Assembly (NCBI GenBank): GCA_030765045.1
Contig: CM060964.1
Span: forward strand, 137,440,948 to 137,504,947
Length of the DNA stretch: 64,000 nucleotides
Reading direction: 5' to 3'
Source of the DNA: Tenodera sinensis
Lineage: Eukaryota; Arthropoda; Insecta; Mantodea; Mantidae
This document shows, piece after piece, positions 46,881-57,789 of this stretch (positions are counted from its first letter, which is position 1; the number at the start of each line of letters is the position of its first letter). The notes under the pieces are model-generated. The model saw only the letters and a program-made list of their open reading frames with translations, was not told where the DNA came from and did not search any database. The translations under genes were made by a program, and so were the position numbers.

Positions 46881-46889
46881 CTATATAAG
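46881..46889 (+). promoter_or_regulatory. TATA-box-like promoter of the foldback arm
   Basis: CTATATAAG followed ~10 bp later by GCCACAGTTG is conserved in both arms; the left arm has it split by a transposon. It is a plausible pol II core promoter. It may also lie just upstream of the inserted LINE's start at ~46909, by chance. Confidence 0.5.
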
Positions 46890-47316
46890 AGTGCCACAGT
46901 TGTTGCTTAGCCAGCCATCAGGAGGACCAGCATCAGCGAGAAGCCAACCGCAGCGCAGCAGAAGTAGCAGCAAATCAGCGACGAGTAACCGACGAGTGAA
47001 CTTCACCACCCTCGGCCAACTACACAAGACGGCAATAACATTGAGTATCTTCCAGCCTTGCGAAGATCTACAAGAACTTCTAGATCTTCACCGGCCCTGC
47101 CATCTCTCTATCCACACAGCCCACCAAACCTATTTTCCCAAATCACCCCTCCTGTAGCCAGGTTTTACACTCTTTGGGTCAGTAGACCTTGCCGAAAGAA
47201 CAGTACAGTTCTGTGGTTCGGAGGAACCACACTACAGGCAGCTTTTAAAGCTAAGAGTAATAAAACCGTGCTTCTTAGCAGCTACTCCCTCTTACCAATA
47301 AAACTTACCTGTCGCC

Positions 47317-48546
47317 ATGCCCAAAATTCAAGGGCCGACGACACTCCCTACAAAACCCCCTCCCGACCCTAACGCTAATACCGCTACCACGTCCAGACAG
47401 ATACATAGACACATAACTTACACTACCCCATCCCACAACATAAGCAGCAGCTCAAGCGACTCCAACTTAAACACAAGCACTGAGTCAAATGCCAGCGTCT
47501 CACGCACTAGCACCAGTAAACAACCACCTGGTCCAAATGCAATAGTAGTACCACATGGACATTTCACGCTCTACATCCTGACGTGTGAACCAGAAAAGCA
47601 AAATGCCTGGCTTATAAAATCATTGATGGAAAAACATCAACAACCTGCCGAGTCCCTTTTCCGCGTACAAAGACTATACAGTCCTAGAAACCCGCTTGCC
47701 CTGATTTTCAAGCACCAGCAGGCAGCCACCACCTTCTCACAAGGAATCCCTGCCCACCATTTTGGCAAACTAGCACGGTACACGACCAACATAGACACCA
47801 CTCAAGATACAGAAAAAACACAAGAAAAGCCCAGGAAAACAATGACCGCTGTGATAAAGGGAATCCCGTGTGATATACCGGACGAAGTTATCCTCGCCAG
47901 TATTCAAGAAGACTACCCGGACATAAGCCGGGTATCCCGCATAATAAGCCGCGACAAGCCCACACCTTTAGTGCGAGTTTTTAGCACTGACGTAGCCACC
48001 ATCGCCACAATTATTCACCAAGGGGCAATAATTGAGAAGCAAATATTTCGCGCAGAACCATCGCGCCACTCTGAACGACACATTCCGTGTCGGCAGTGCC
48101 AACAGTATGGTCATCAGAAAGAGAACTGCACTAAAACAATTCCTACATGCTTCCACTGTGGTCAAAAGTCACAGACACAAAAGTGCAAACACATAAAGCA
48201 CGCCGCACCATACTGCGCCAACTGCGAAAGACTTGGGCATTTTACTGGGCAAGTTAAGTGCCCCAAATATCCTAGGACTGCACCAACCAAAACAACAGAA
48301 ATCGCAGAAACTCATATTTTTCCGCACAATCTCCCAACTCCCCCACAGCCGAAACAAAGCACAAACTGGACTGAACTTAATTTCCCCACCATACCAGCAA
48401 CTAAAAAGGAACTGACCGCCAAAGAAACAGTTGGAACAATGAAACAGGTGATAGAGCACTCAAAAGAGCAAATACAAAATCTGCAGAGTCAAATCACCAA
48501 AATCCAGGAAAATATAACAACTTATATCAACGAAGTAACACAATAA
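47317..48546 (+). CDS. ORF1: LINE ORF1 (Gag-like nucleic-acid-binding protein)
   Basis: 409 codons from an ATG in the context GTCGCCATG. The first ~80 residues are low complexity (P, T, S). A middle domain of ~150 residues resembles that preceding the knuckles in Jockey/X-element Gag-like proteins. Zinc knuckles begin near residue 258: CRQCQQYGHQKENC is a perfect C-x2-C-x4-H-x4-C. A degenerate second starts at CFHCGQ (~278), and the third is CANCERLGHFTGQVKC (~299). The C-terminal ~50 residues form a probable coiled coil (QIQNLQSQITKIQ). The protein would coat the LINE RNA as trimers or RNP. No stops. ORF2 follows after ~215 bp. Confidence 0.93.
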   Translation: MPKIQGPTTLPTKPPPDPNANTATTSRQIHRHITYTTPSHNISSSSSDSNLNTSTESNASVSRTSTSKQPPGPNAIVVPHGHFTLYILTCEPEKQNAWLIKSLMEKHQQPAESLFRVQRLYSPRNPLALIFKHQQAATTFSQGIPAHHFGKLARYTTNIDTTQDTEKTQEKPRKTMTAVIKGIPCDIPDEVILASIQEDYPDISRVSRIISRDKPTPLVRVFSTDVATIATIIHQGAIIEKQIFRAEPSRHSERHIPCRQCQQYGHQKENCTKTIPTCFHCGQKSQTQKCKHIKHAAPYCANCERLGHFTGQVKCPKYPRTAPTKTTEIAETHIFPHNLPTPPQPKQSTNWTELNFPTIPATKKELTAKETVGTMKQVIEHSKEQIQNLQSQITKIQENITTYINEVTQ

Positions 48547-48762
48547 TTGCACAAATAATATCCACCATTATCCCACCGTTATATGACTCCACCCCACCAA
48601 ACCAACGAACAAGGCTGTTACATAACATCAAAATAACAGCACAGAAAACTTTAAAAAAATCCATTGATACAGCAAAGCTTGGAAATCAACTTGCCAGATT
48701 TATTCAGGACATCAAGAAATAGAACAAGCAAGCACCATGCAAGAAATAAATCACATCCGGAA

Positions 48763-51630
48763 ATGACAACAATAAGAACACACAACCAAGTTAAAAATAA
48801 CATCAAATTACTGCATATCAACATCAATGGAATAACCGGAAAAAGACAACAATTACAGGATCTCCTATCACACCACTGTGCAGACATAATTACCGTCAAT
48901 GAGACCAAACTCAATAAAAGAAGAAATTTCACCTTCCAACTTCTCACAGTTTTCAGGAAAGATAGGCAACATGGTTATGGTGGCGGAGTCATGGTGCTTG
49001 TTAAAAATGAATTAAATCCAACGCAAATAGCCATACCCCAAGCCTTTCAACAACACGAGTTCCTACTAATTCAGATTACAATAAATAGAACGAAATTACA
49101 CATCGCCACAATATACGTTCCCCCAGATGAACATCTCCCGACCACCTTACTCAACTACCTTCATGACAATTACAGAAATCTAATAATAGCAGCCGACCTC
49201 AATGCAAATCACAAAGAACTACTCGACAAACACACAAACAGGCTTGGAAAAGAACTGGTGAAAATTCTGAAACATACTGAACTGAAACTAATCCTCACAC
49301 CAGGCCCCACACGAATAGGACAAGGCTCACAGAAAAACAGTTCACCGGACAAAATATTAGTATCCAAACATACATATCCTCTAGTGCAAGACATTACAAC
49401 AGATGCGCCATCAGATACTGACCACATGCCGGTCATAGTCACTCTTAAAACCGGTCAGTGGAAAACACAAGTCTCCAAAACAATAACCGTGAAAGACTAT
49501 GACAACGCAGATTGGAAGCTCTACAAAGAAACAGCACTAGAACTAACAAGAAATTTAGTACAAGCCACACCAACGACAACACATGATATGGATCAACAAG
49601 CACAAGCACTTACAAACATCATCATGCAAGCACACACAGTAGCAATTCCCATCAAGACCGTCCAAATAAATCCATACAGCAGACCACTCCCTAAAGAAAT
49701 CATACAGCTCATAAAAAAGAAGAGAAAGGCACATCGAAACTACCTGAAAACACACAACCCAGCAGACAAAACAATCCTAAACAAAATGCAAGAAGATGTC
49801 AAACAAGCCATACAAGAACACAACCGCCAACACTGGGACAGAAAGCTTCAAGATCTAACACATTCGCATCAGCACAACCCAGCAAAGTTCTGGAAATTAA
49901 TCAAAAGTACCAGGAAAAAAACTGCCCCCAACTACCCCATTAAAAAAAATGGAAAAATTGTCACAGATACACACGAAAAACTTGAAATCTTCCGCACATA
50001 CTACAACGAAGTATTCCAAACACCACACAGTCCAGACTTCAATCAAAGATATTTCAATAGAATTAACTTCCATGTCCAGTTACAACACCAACTTTACACC
50101 CCACAACTAGATATACAAGAGCTAAATCCTGATGATGAAGCAGAAACACCCTTAACCAGTGATGACATATTGGCAACAGTCAAAAACACAAAAAATACAG
50201 CCCCCGGACCGGACAGCGTCACATATCAGATGATTAAAAATCTGCCAACAGAAACCTTACAAGTACTAGCAAATATATACAACATGCTCCGGTTCGGCTA
50301 CCATCCTACAAATTGGAAAACAGCGCATATCCTACTGTTCCAGAAACCTGGGAAAGACAGCACCGATCATCGAAATTATAGGCCAATATCGCTAACATCA
50401 ACCCTCTCCAAAATATTTGAGAGGATCATGGTTAAACGGCTAACAAAAATATGCAATGAAAAACATCTCATTCCAAGAACACAAGCCGGATATCGTAGCG
50501 AAATTACCATCCAAGACCAACTTGTTCGAGTGATGTCGGAATTTAAAAACAGCTACAATATAGGATTTGCAACAGTTGCAGCGTTTCTGGATGTCAAATC
50601 AGCCTTTGACAAATGCTGGATCAATGGTCTTTTATATAAACTTACAGATTACAAAATACATCCAAGAATAACAAGATGGATTGCCAGCTTTTTGTCAGAC
50701 AGAACAGCAAACATAAAGATCGAAAACAACCTATCCAGATCCATTACGCTGCAAGCAGGAACACCTCAAGGGAGCGCCATATCAGGTCTCCTGTATATCA
50801 TACACACAGCAGACACACCACAGCCAATTCACCCCAGCATCCAATTTGCCCAGTACGCTGATGACACCGCGTACTGGTGCACAAGCCCCCGTACCCTCCA
50901 GGCCAAACATCAACTAGAACTACAGCTTAAAAAATACCTTGATTGGACCAAAAAATGGCGCATATCGATAAATACAGAGAAGACACAAGCCATAATCATC
51001 AGAAAGAAAAGAAAATTCCTGCATAACAACCTCACACTCAAATTCAATAAATCCATAATCCCATGTGCAAACTCAATCAAATATCTCGGCATAGAAATCA
51101 ACACAAAAGTTACAGTAGGATCACATTACAAAACCCTCCTTAATAAAACAAGAGCAATACATTCCACGCTCACGTTCCTCGCCAGGCTCAACAAAACAGG
51201 ACTTAGTACACATATACTGACGCGATTATACAAAGCGCTAATCCGTCCCTGTCTAACATATGGAGCAGTGGCCCTGATGCCACTTATATCAAAAACAACC
51301 ATGGCAAGGATTCAAGTGTTTGAGCGTAGATGCCTACGAACTGCCAACAAACTCTTCCCCAATTATAAAAACACATTAATTCATGAGTATGCAAGGACAA
51401 TGCCAATAGACAAGCACATTGCAAATCTGATGCTGAATTATATACACAATGCTCACACCAGACTCTACAGAAGAATATTAATAAGAACAGCCCAAACCAT
51501 GAGAAAACTCCCTCCTGAACAACAAGAAGAAAATCCACCACTACTAACCTTAATCGAAATTTACGACAAACACCAAGAGCAACAGAAACAACAAGCAGAA
51601 CAATATCTTCAAGCATTAGTAAACATCTAA
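48763..51630 (+). CDS. ORF2: LINE ORF2 (APE endonuclease and reverse transcriptase)
   Basis: The frame is open from before 48664, and the first ATG is at 48763, giving 955 codons. Residues ~15-230 are an APE-type endonuclease: HININGI, the Glu motif NETKL, GYGGGVMV, AADLNANH, and SDTDHMPV with the catalytic Asp-His. Residues ~480-740 are an RT: NYRPISLTSTLSKIFE, motif A FLDVKSAFD, TPQGSAISGLL, and the catalytic YADD (698-701). KYLGIEI follows. No RNase H domain is visible, which suits the Jockey clade. The enzyme nicks target DNA and primes cDNA synthesis there. All key residues seen are intact, so the copy may be competent. Confidence 0.95.
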   Translation: MTTIRTHNQVKNNIKLLHININGITGKRQQLQDLLSHHCADIITVNETKLNKRRNFTFQLLTVFRKDRQHGYGGGVMVLVKNELNPTQIAIPQAFQQHEFLLIQITINRTKLHIATIYVPPDEHLPTTLLNYLHDNYRNLIIAADLNANHKELLDKHTNRLGKELVKILKHTELKLILTPGPTRIGQGSQKNSSPDKILVSKHTYPLVQDITTDAPSDTDHMPVIVTLKTGQWKTQVSKTITVKDYDNADWKLYKETALELTRNLVQATPTTTHDMDQQAQALTNIIMQAHTVAIPIKTVQINPYSRPLPKEIIQLIKKKRKAHRNYLKTHNPADKTILNKMQEDVKQAIQEHNRQHWDRKLQDLTHSHQHNPAKFWKLIKSTRKKTAPNYPIKKNGKIVTDTHEKLEIFRTYYNEVFQTPHSPDFNQRYFNRINFHVQLQHQLYTPQLDIQELNPDDEAETPLTSDDILATVKNTKNTAPGPDSVTYQMIKNLPTETLQVLANIYNMLRFGYHPTNWKTAHILLFQKPGKDSTDHRNYRPISLTSTLSKIFERIMVKRLTKICNEKHLIPRTQAGYRSEITIQDQLVRVMSEFKNSYNIGFATVAAFLDVKSAFDKCWINGLLYKLTDYKIHPRITRWIASFLSDRTANIKIENNLSRSITLQAGTPQGSAISGLLYIIHTADTPQPIHPSIQFAQYADDTAYWCTSPRTLQAKHQLELQLKKYLDWTKKWRISINTEKTQAIIIRKKRKFLHNNLTLKFNKSIIPCANSIKYLGIEINTKVTVGSHYKTLLNKTRAIHSTLTFLARLNKTGLSTHILTRLYKALIRPCLTYGAVALMPLISKTTMARIQVFERRCLRTANKLFPNYKNTLIHEYARTMPIDKHIANLMLNYIHNAHTRLYRRILIRTAQTMRKLPPEQQEENPPLLTLIEIYDKHQEQQKQQAEQYLQALVNI

Positions 51631-52186
51631 TACTCATCAACCCCCGAAACAAGAGAACAAAAACCACAAATAATTTAAAAATTGCAAGGCTGAGCTAACA
51701 AATAATAAAAAAACATGCACCAAACAAAACGTCTGAGGGCAGAAGCAGAGACGGCGGCATGTTGTGGGACCCGGGCCTTAACAAACACACTTAACATTGT
51801 AAATGTGTAAATATGCAAAATAAAAAAAAAACAACAACAAAAATAAAAATAAAAAAATAAATAAATAAATAAAAAAAAATATATAGTAAAAAAAATAGAA
51901 ATAAAAATAATAAAAATATATAAACAACAAAAAAAAATACAAGTACATATACATTAAATAAGGAACAAGATGCATATTTACACATCTTATTAACTACAAT
52001 AATCTGCCATGCGTACACGCTGAAGGATCTCTCATGTAACAAGACAAAAATTTAAAATACTAGGCTGAAGAGGGTAAAACCCTAAACTGCCTGGGTTTTG
52101 GTTCTACCACACCCAAATTCCAATTTTGATTGATGATTGCTTCCGCATTCAAGCTCTGACCAGCACAGACAATGGATCACCTTCCC

Positions 52187-52222
52187 CTGAAGATGCAAAG
52201 CACAGTACTTGATGAAACGTTG
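52187..52222 (+). ncRNA. Hammerhead-like motif, right foldback arm
   Basis: CTGAAGATGCAAAGCACAGT then ACTTGATGAAACGTTGG. The core CTGAAGA and GAAACGTT are kept, but helix II (CAAAG/CTTG) is weak. Together with the left arm it indicates a ribozyme-bearing ancestor. Confidence 0.4.
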
Positions 52223-52299
52223 GTATCTTTGATGTCTCCTAGACCATGGCTTACAAGTCCGGAAGAGATAAACTTAGCTAACAGTCACTTGACTTAGTT

Positions 52300-53990
52300 C
52301 CTGTTATTCCTTTGTGGAACATAGAGCATCAATGAAAGTCTTCCATTTTCCTCCATGATTGGCTAGCCGCTTCACCTCCTTCCCCATCACTTCTGGTTAG
52401 CCAAAAGTGACATAAAACCAGGAATAAAACCTTTAAAACGGGCAAAATTCAATGCAGAACTTAAGGCATGGGAAAATAATATTTATAACTAAAAATGTAC
52501 ACAGAGTGATGAATTTTCAAATCCCACTGGTGGACGACACCATCAAGTTTACAAATAAAAGAGAGGGCAGCACCATGAGCAGTTCAAAGGATTCCAGCCT
52601 TGACATTAGAAGGCATACAGCAGATTATAGCAGCAGTTGCCATCAAAACAGTTGTCCAAAGGTAACATAACTTAGTAAGTGAAACTGAAGTGCAACCATC
52701 CTACTCATAAACTTTAACCAACTTGACACAGTTTCACGCTTTAAACCCTACCAAAAATATACAAATATGTACCTCACTTCTGATACGTCCCTTGTTTAAT
52801 TTATGCATAAATTATGTATCAAAATATTGCTAATGTCTTTTTCTTCTGGTATATTATACTTAATATTTAGTATTTATTTACATGTTACTTACAAAATAAT
52901 GTTAAGGCAGCTATCATGCTACAGCAAGTCTTCAAATTTTTTTTTTTTCACTGTCACATAAAAATGTTTATTCATTATTTCAAATGGGTGTCTTAATATC
53001 CTGTATAAAAATTTTATTTTTTAATGTTTTTTTTTTTTTTTTTTTGTCATGTGTGCTATTGTTCTCAGAACTAATAAACCAATTTTAACAAAATATTATT
53101 AAAAAAACAAAATCTGCACAATCCTGGTACTTTCAAGCAGTAAAAAACATGACATTATTACAGCATGGCATCAGCATAGCCTTCAGAATCAGTGGAACTG
53201 AGTTACAGCTGTTTCTAATATGGTGGTCAACTCAAAAATAGATGTCAGGTTGAAGTCAACTGGTCGTTTTTTATTTATTTACAAAGTCAGTTTCATGTTT
53301 AAGGAATAACATATTTTAGGATATTTATCACATGAAATACTTAATAAACCTTTGTACCAGTTATTTACAACAAATACCTTTTCTACGGAGAGAATTAATT
53401 GAAATAACATTCATTTCAGTCAAATTACATTTGGAGTTCTTGTTCTGCTTCAATCAGTTGAAAAATCTTAAGACTGTATTCATGTTTAGTAATTAACACT
53501 AGGGGTCTAAATTATAGTTTTAAATAAATGCCAAAGCATCTTAGAGTTTGAAACCCAATCTTCTTCTTCAAATACAGTGAATCTCACTGAACATTTTATA
53601 GGATAACGGTAACCCGCCAGTCTGTGGGTCTGCTAACCAGGGTGACATCCCATCAGCATTCACCAACATTCACTATATTAGCTATTATGCATAAACTAAT
53701 TTGCAACTAGAGAGAAAAGTACTCTAAACTAAGAAAACAATACAATTAAGAAAAATCATCCAATGAAAGATACCTATCATGTGAGGCTTATGGGCAATGA
53801 ACATGAGCAATAAAAATTATGATGAAACGAAAACCAATACAACTGTACAACTGTAGATACAAGCAACTCAATTAAATCAAATAACTTATTGCACCAAACT
53901 AGGCTTTTTATTAAGATTTCTTAAAGGATAAAGTACATACCAAAATATCAAGGACTCTGTTGACCTCTTCAGAATACCAAGAAAAGACAC
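52300..53990. other. Intronic AT-rich sequence, nothing recognised
   Basis: T-runs near 52940 and 53025 and short ORFs only. No conserved motif was found. Confidence 0.5.
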
Positions 53991-54359
53991 AGTTGTCCTA
54001 TTCAGGATGGTAACAGAGCAGAATTGCCTTAGTAAATTCTGAAGAATTGGAATTAGAGGAAAAATTATTGAAAGAAAGTTTATATATTGGACCAGAGTGA
54101 GAAATCTACATGAACAGAATGTTTTACATCAATGTCTGTTAGTGTAGCTAAGGCTTAGTCCTAAGAACACCTGGTTGAGTAGGATAAGGAAGTTATGGTG
54201 AAGTCAGGTTTCGGCAAAACATGGAGGGAAGGGGAATCATTAAAAAATGGTTTCTGGTAAGTAATTAGGTTCAGGATGGAAGATAATGAAAAACAAGGAA
54301 TATTTGCAAATTTCAACTTGAAATGTTCATTGGGAATATTTAGACAAATGTAAGAGGAA

Positions 54360-54750
54360 TGGAACAGGGAAAACTATATTGATTGATGTGACAAAATGAG
54401 AGGAGGACTGTCCGATATGACACTATGTTGGAGGATGTTAATAAAAGCAAAACAGGAAAAGAAAGTGAGAGAAGGCTTGACAAGACCTAGAACTGGAGTG
54501 GTAAAATCAATAAGCTTAAGATTACGGAGCAATTCAGAGAAATGCTGTTTATGTAATAACAAAGATGATATGTGGCACATAAAGTTGGAATATAAGGAAA
54601 TGAAAATTCTCAGGACGCAAATTGGTAAAAAGGAATGGTCAAACCTACCAAAAGAAATTCAAAGGAAAAAGCTTTTGAATGTGAAATTGAGAAACATAAT
54701 AGAAATGGGAATTCTTTTTTTGGGCAGAGGAAGAGCTGAGAAAAATTAGT
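54360..54750 (+). pseudogene. LINE ORF2 C-terminal fragment with zinc knuckle
   Basis: The open frame (54396-54749) reads LRLRSNSEKCCLCNNKDDMW, then HIKLEYKEMKILR and PKEIQRKKLLNVKLRN. The C-x2-C-x6-x-W-H pattern followed by an E/Y-K run is the C-terminal knuckle region of several LINE ORF2 proteins, with the last Cys replaced by Tyr. Upstream to ~54000, shifted frames show more of the same protein. 5'-truncated. Confidence 0.6.
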
Positions 54751-55489
54751 AAAAATTAATAAGAAAGGGGCAAATGAGAAAATAAGCTTTAAGTAATACA
54801 TAAGACCTAAATAAACTTAACACAATGGGGTTTCAGTCATTTGGCTCCCAGGGGTCACAGTAATTCAATTAGTGATAAGAAAGGGAACTGAAAATATGTA
54901 AAATTGGTTTTGTGTAAAACACCACTGTTGTTTGTATCAAAATGTATGTAGATTACAATAAATACTACACTCTACTATTGTAAATTCTGCACGACACTAA
55001 AAACATCCAAGTTAACCGTATGTGATGAACAACAGCCTGCAGCAGTATCTCCAAAAGATTGGGGAAAATAGTGCAGATCCCCTATCCCCAGTGATAATGC
55101 ACTACTATCCTGAAGCCAGCTATGTATATAAAGTTTCCATCATATTTAAAATCATATTTCTTGGTTATTAGTTTCTTTCCTTATTCAACAAAGCCGATTT
55201 CCACACACATGAACTGACATACAATACTTGCACAAATGCATATAAGTGTAATGGTTTCACCATTACATGGCCATGTATAATACTGCCAGCACATTATTTC
55301 TTTAAATAGATGAATACTCTATTGCCTAAAAGCAAACTTACGTATTTACATAAACATTCTTTCCTATATCTAATATTTGATATTTATTTACTTTAAATTA
55401 ATACATACTTGAATATGACTGACATTCAGCCCAGGCTCTTAGCCTGTCATATCCACCCAACATAATTTCTTATGTGTACATTTTGCTTC

Positions 55490-56080
55490 TCTATAGCGAT
55501 TTAACATATAACATAAAATTTTTAATTCTGTTCTCTTTGTACAGACCAATTCCATTTTTTCTTAACTCTACTTAAAAATTTACTGAAGTTCCTGACCTCC
55601 TTTCTAAAAATCCTCTTAAATGCTGTTATCCTATCTCCCTTCTCCCATTTCAGCCCTAGAAATTCTTTCCTCCAAACATCCTTTCCTTGGCACTCAGAAA
55701 CTATGTGGTCCAGATCTTCCTTCTCCCCGCAAATAGGACACTGACTCTGAGGGATACCCTTTCTTAGTCCTCTCAACCTCCAAACACCAGTTCTTAGCCA
55801 TGCTATTGCCTCCCTTTTTCTATTGTTTACCTCATCAACATGTCTCCCTTTCCCATGTTTCCTTCATTGATTTGTAATCTACCAGGAACCTTTTTCCCAT
55901 TATATCACCAAACAGTTTTTGGATTTCTATGTCTTCAAACCTCTTTGTTATTATTTTCCACAATTTGTTATGATTATTCTCCCCTCTCCTCCAGTAGTCC
56001 CCCATCCCATTTACTTCTAGGTACTTTTGAATACTACTCGTTCTTTCCTATAAACACATATATTATAATTAATCTTGGGA
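55490..56080 (-). pseudogene. LINE ORF2 C-terminal fragment (related family), minus
   Basis: The minus frame reads WLRTGVWRLRGLRKGI then CPICGEKEDLDHIVSEC, an intact C-x2-C-x7-H-x4-C knuckle, and EFLGLKWEKGDR. The end is about 55522. Upstream, frameshifted pieces run to ~56080. It is related to, but not the same as, the plus fragment at 54360, and lies tail-to-tail with it. Confidence 0.65.
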
Positions 56081-56164
56081 TATGTCAACAAATAAATGCT
56101 TTACTCTCCACTTGTGCCTTATTTATTTAAGACTAGTTTCTGGGAATTTCTTTCCTATTATATA

Positions 56165-56340
56165 CATGCTGAGGCTTTCAAGGCCAGCGTTAACCCAATA
56201 GATGGTAGATTTCGGGCTTGTAGGCCATGGTCCAGAAGGTGAATGTTCTGACGTTTTGCCCAAGACTGCATTGGGTGAAACGTCAGAAAATTCATAGACT
56301 GGACCACGGCCTACAAGCCCAAAATCTACCATCTATTCTT
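56165..56340. repeat. Small PLE-end foldback
   Basis: GGTAGATTTCGGGCTTGTAG...GGTCCAG (56204-56236) is the inverse of CTGGACCACGGCCTACAAGC...ATCTACC (56299-56333), with a shorter palindrome around GTTTTGCCCAA/TTGGGTGAAAC between. GGCTTTCAAGGCCAGCGT at the left matches the outer ends of the PLE and foldback elements at 18208 and 44985. It appears to be a minimal inverted dimer of PLE ends. Confidence 0.7.
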
Positions 56341-56701
56341 TCCTATTATCAGCTGTGTGGTCGACTGGTGTTCCCAGCAATGGCTTGGTCCTGCTTTGCA
56401 TTTTGCTACCCGAAGTACTTCTGGTTAAATGGATAACATCTTTGGTGAGACTGTCAAAATCCATAACTTTTTTTCTCCTTTCTTGATGATAAACATGTTT
56501 TTACAAGAATTTAATTCAAATGGTTTCTTCAAGTGTCTTAACAATTTTATCTCCTATTGTATGATATAATTTGAAGATAAACAAAATCATGTGCTACAGC
56601 AAACTTCAACATATACTTGAATTTGATGTTTCTTCAATGTTTTTCATTCTCACTTCCAGATTTCTTTTTGTTTTCCCTATGTAACTAACCTATGTACTAA
56701 C

Positions 56702-56853
56702 CTTTACCAACATCATCCACCATTAATGATTCAACCTCTTTCCAGTCTGTTGTAAGTCTCTTGACCAGCAAGTAAGCATTGATTGGGTTTGAAAGATACC
56801 CTTGAACATCTCGACTAGCTTCAAAATGCTCTTTGGCATATTCAGCTGCATGT
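56702..56853 (-). CDS. P4HA: Prolyl 4-hydroxylase alpha subunit, exon A (N-terminal domain)
   Basis: A 152-nt exon after acceptor GTTTCTTTCAG, with donor AAAG|GTTAGT. It reads HAAEYAKEHFEASRDVQGYL, then SNPINAYLLVKRLTTDWKEV and ESLMVDDVGK. This is the middle of the P4Ha_N domain, with the hallmark G-[YF]-L/V-x-[NH]-P-[IV]-N-A-[FY]-x-L-[VM]-K-R-L. It enters in phase 2 and leaves in phase 1, compatible with exon B. The signal-peptide exon must lie further right; I did not find it in 56854-64000 with confidence. An alternative donor 6 bp upstream (GTTG|GTAAAG) would break the frame with exon B. Confidence 0.93.
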
Positions 56854-57083
56854 CTGAAAGAAACAGATTTATAAGTACCCGTAGTGTCTGATAGCTTTGA
56901 ATATAAAAAGCTAATTACTCATCAAGCAAGTCCTGAACAACAAATTAAGAGGTGCTACAGAAATAATAAAAGGCTCAACATGAAACCTAGCACAAAATAT
57001 TAATGCTCAATAAATTAAAGCAATAACAACTCAAATTTAACACACAAATATAGATGAATATATTCTGTTAGTAATATCTGACA

Positions 57084-57420
57084 GTGCCATGATAGCGCCT
57101 GCCTTTGGCACAGGGAACCCGGGTTCGATCCCTGGCACCAGTATGGGACTTTCCCCCGCTGGGAGGTCTGGTTCGGAGTGCACTCAGCCTCGTTAGGTCC
57201 CTGAGGGACCAACTGAGGAGCTACTTGAATAAAGAAGTGGTGGCCCCAGGACGTGAAGACTGCATAACTGGCCAGGAGGGATCAGATCACTCTTACATAC
57301 CACCCCCAGTACTGCACTCCACTCATGACACCTGCAGTGGGCAGGGGTGGAGGCCGCAGCGGCTGGGGGGAAGGCCTTAGCCTGGATAGGGATGTTGCAC
57401 CATGGGGTTAGTCAGTAATA
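57084..57420 (+). mobile_element. tRNA-derived SINE (family 4)
   Basis: A GC-rich block in AT-rich DNA. A degenerate A box (CATGATAGCGCCTGCC) and a strong B box GGTTCGATCCC lie within a tRNA-like head. A ~250-bp body follows that ends near CACCATGGGGTTAGTCAG. The 91-codon ORF in it is not a gene. Confidence 0.75.
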
Positions 57421-57789
57421 TCTAAGTCAGTTTTGCATACTTAAAACATTAAGATTTTCAATCTAACATACTTCAGAGCATTCGTGAAATTATCAAAATT
57501 AATTTTAATATCTCACAAAAAATAAATAATTAGATAAATTTAGTCTTGGTCCGAGAATAACCTGCATTTACCTAAGCTTAAAACATCCTCTTTGAACTCA
57601 AAATATTTGTTTTAGCTTTTATTATCTCCTTACAACATTCACCACAAATAAGACATCCTGCTGCAACAAGTAAAAGCTTACAGCTGCTGAGAGATTTACA
57701 TTCTAAGGAGATGACATCACTTGAACTGTAGATGTCTGTTACACTGAATGCAAGCAGAAGTCTTTGCTGTTTGTTAGAACAAGGGCTGT

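Larger units (their letters stand above)
46909..52136 (+). mobile_element. Apparently full-length non-LTR retrotransposon (Jockey-like)
   Basis: A 5.2-kb element with an ~400-bp 5' UTR, ORF1 with zinc knuckles, and ORF2 with endonuclease and RT. Both ORFs are uninterrupted. A-rich 3' UTR (51800-51960) and a TGATTGATGATT end follow. TTGCTT lies on both sides (46903-46908 and 52137-52142) as a short TSD. The uninterrupted foldback arm on the left shows the pre-insertion sequence. Its ORFs make it the youngest autonomous element in the window. Confidence 0.9.
46717..52290 (+). mobile_element. Foldback retroelement, right arm (interrupted by LINE)
   Basis: 46717-46908 joins 52143-52290 when the LINE is removed. 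The arm starts CTGTAAAGAAG next to a 12-bp central spacer (46705-46716) and mirrors the left arm. It includes the TATA sequence, CCGCATTCAAGCTCTGACCA, a hammerhead-like core and ATAAACTTAGCTAACAGTCA at the end. The outer ends resemble those of the PLE at 18-20.7 kb, so the element is probably a non-autonomous PLE relative or retrozyme-type element. Confidence 0.82.
32755..56701 (-). other. P4HA intron between exons A and B (23.9 kb)
   Basis: Bounded by phase-1 splice sites. It contains the intact LINE on the opposite strand, the foldback retroelement, several mariners and two LINE ends. Sequence without recognised content includes 33915-34540, 35061-36700, 42800-43090, 52300-53990, 54800-55480 and 56341-56700. 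Confidence 0.85.

Noticed and set aside
51778..52042. Phe/Tyr-rich minus-strand ORFs
   Set aside because: Antisense of the A-rich LINE 3' UTR.
57105..57380. 91-codon GC-rich ORF as a gene
   Set aside because: It lies entirely inside a tRNA-derived SINE and shows no protein motif.
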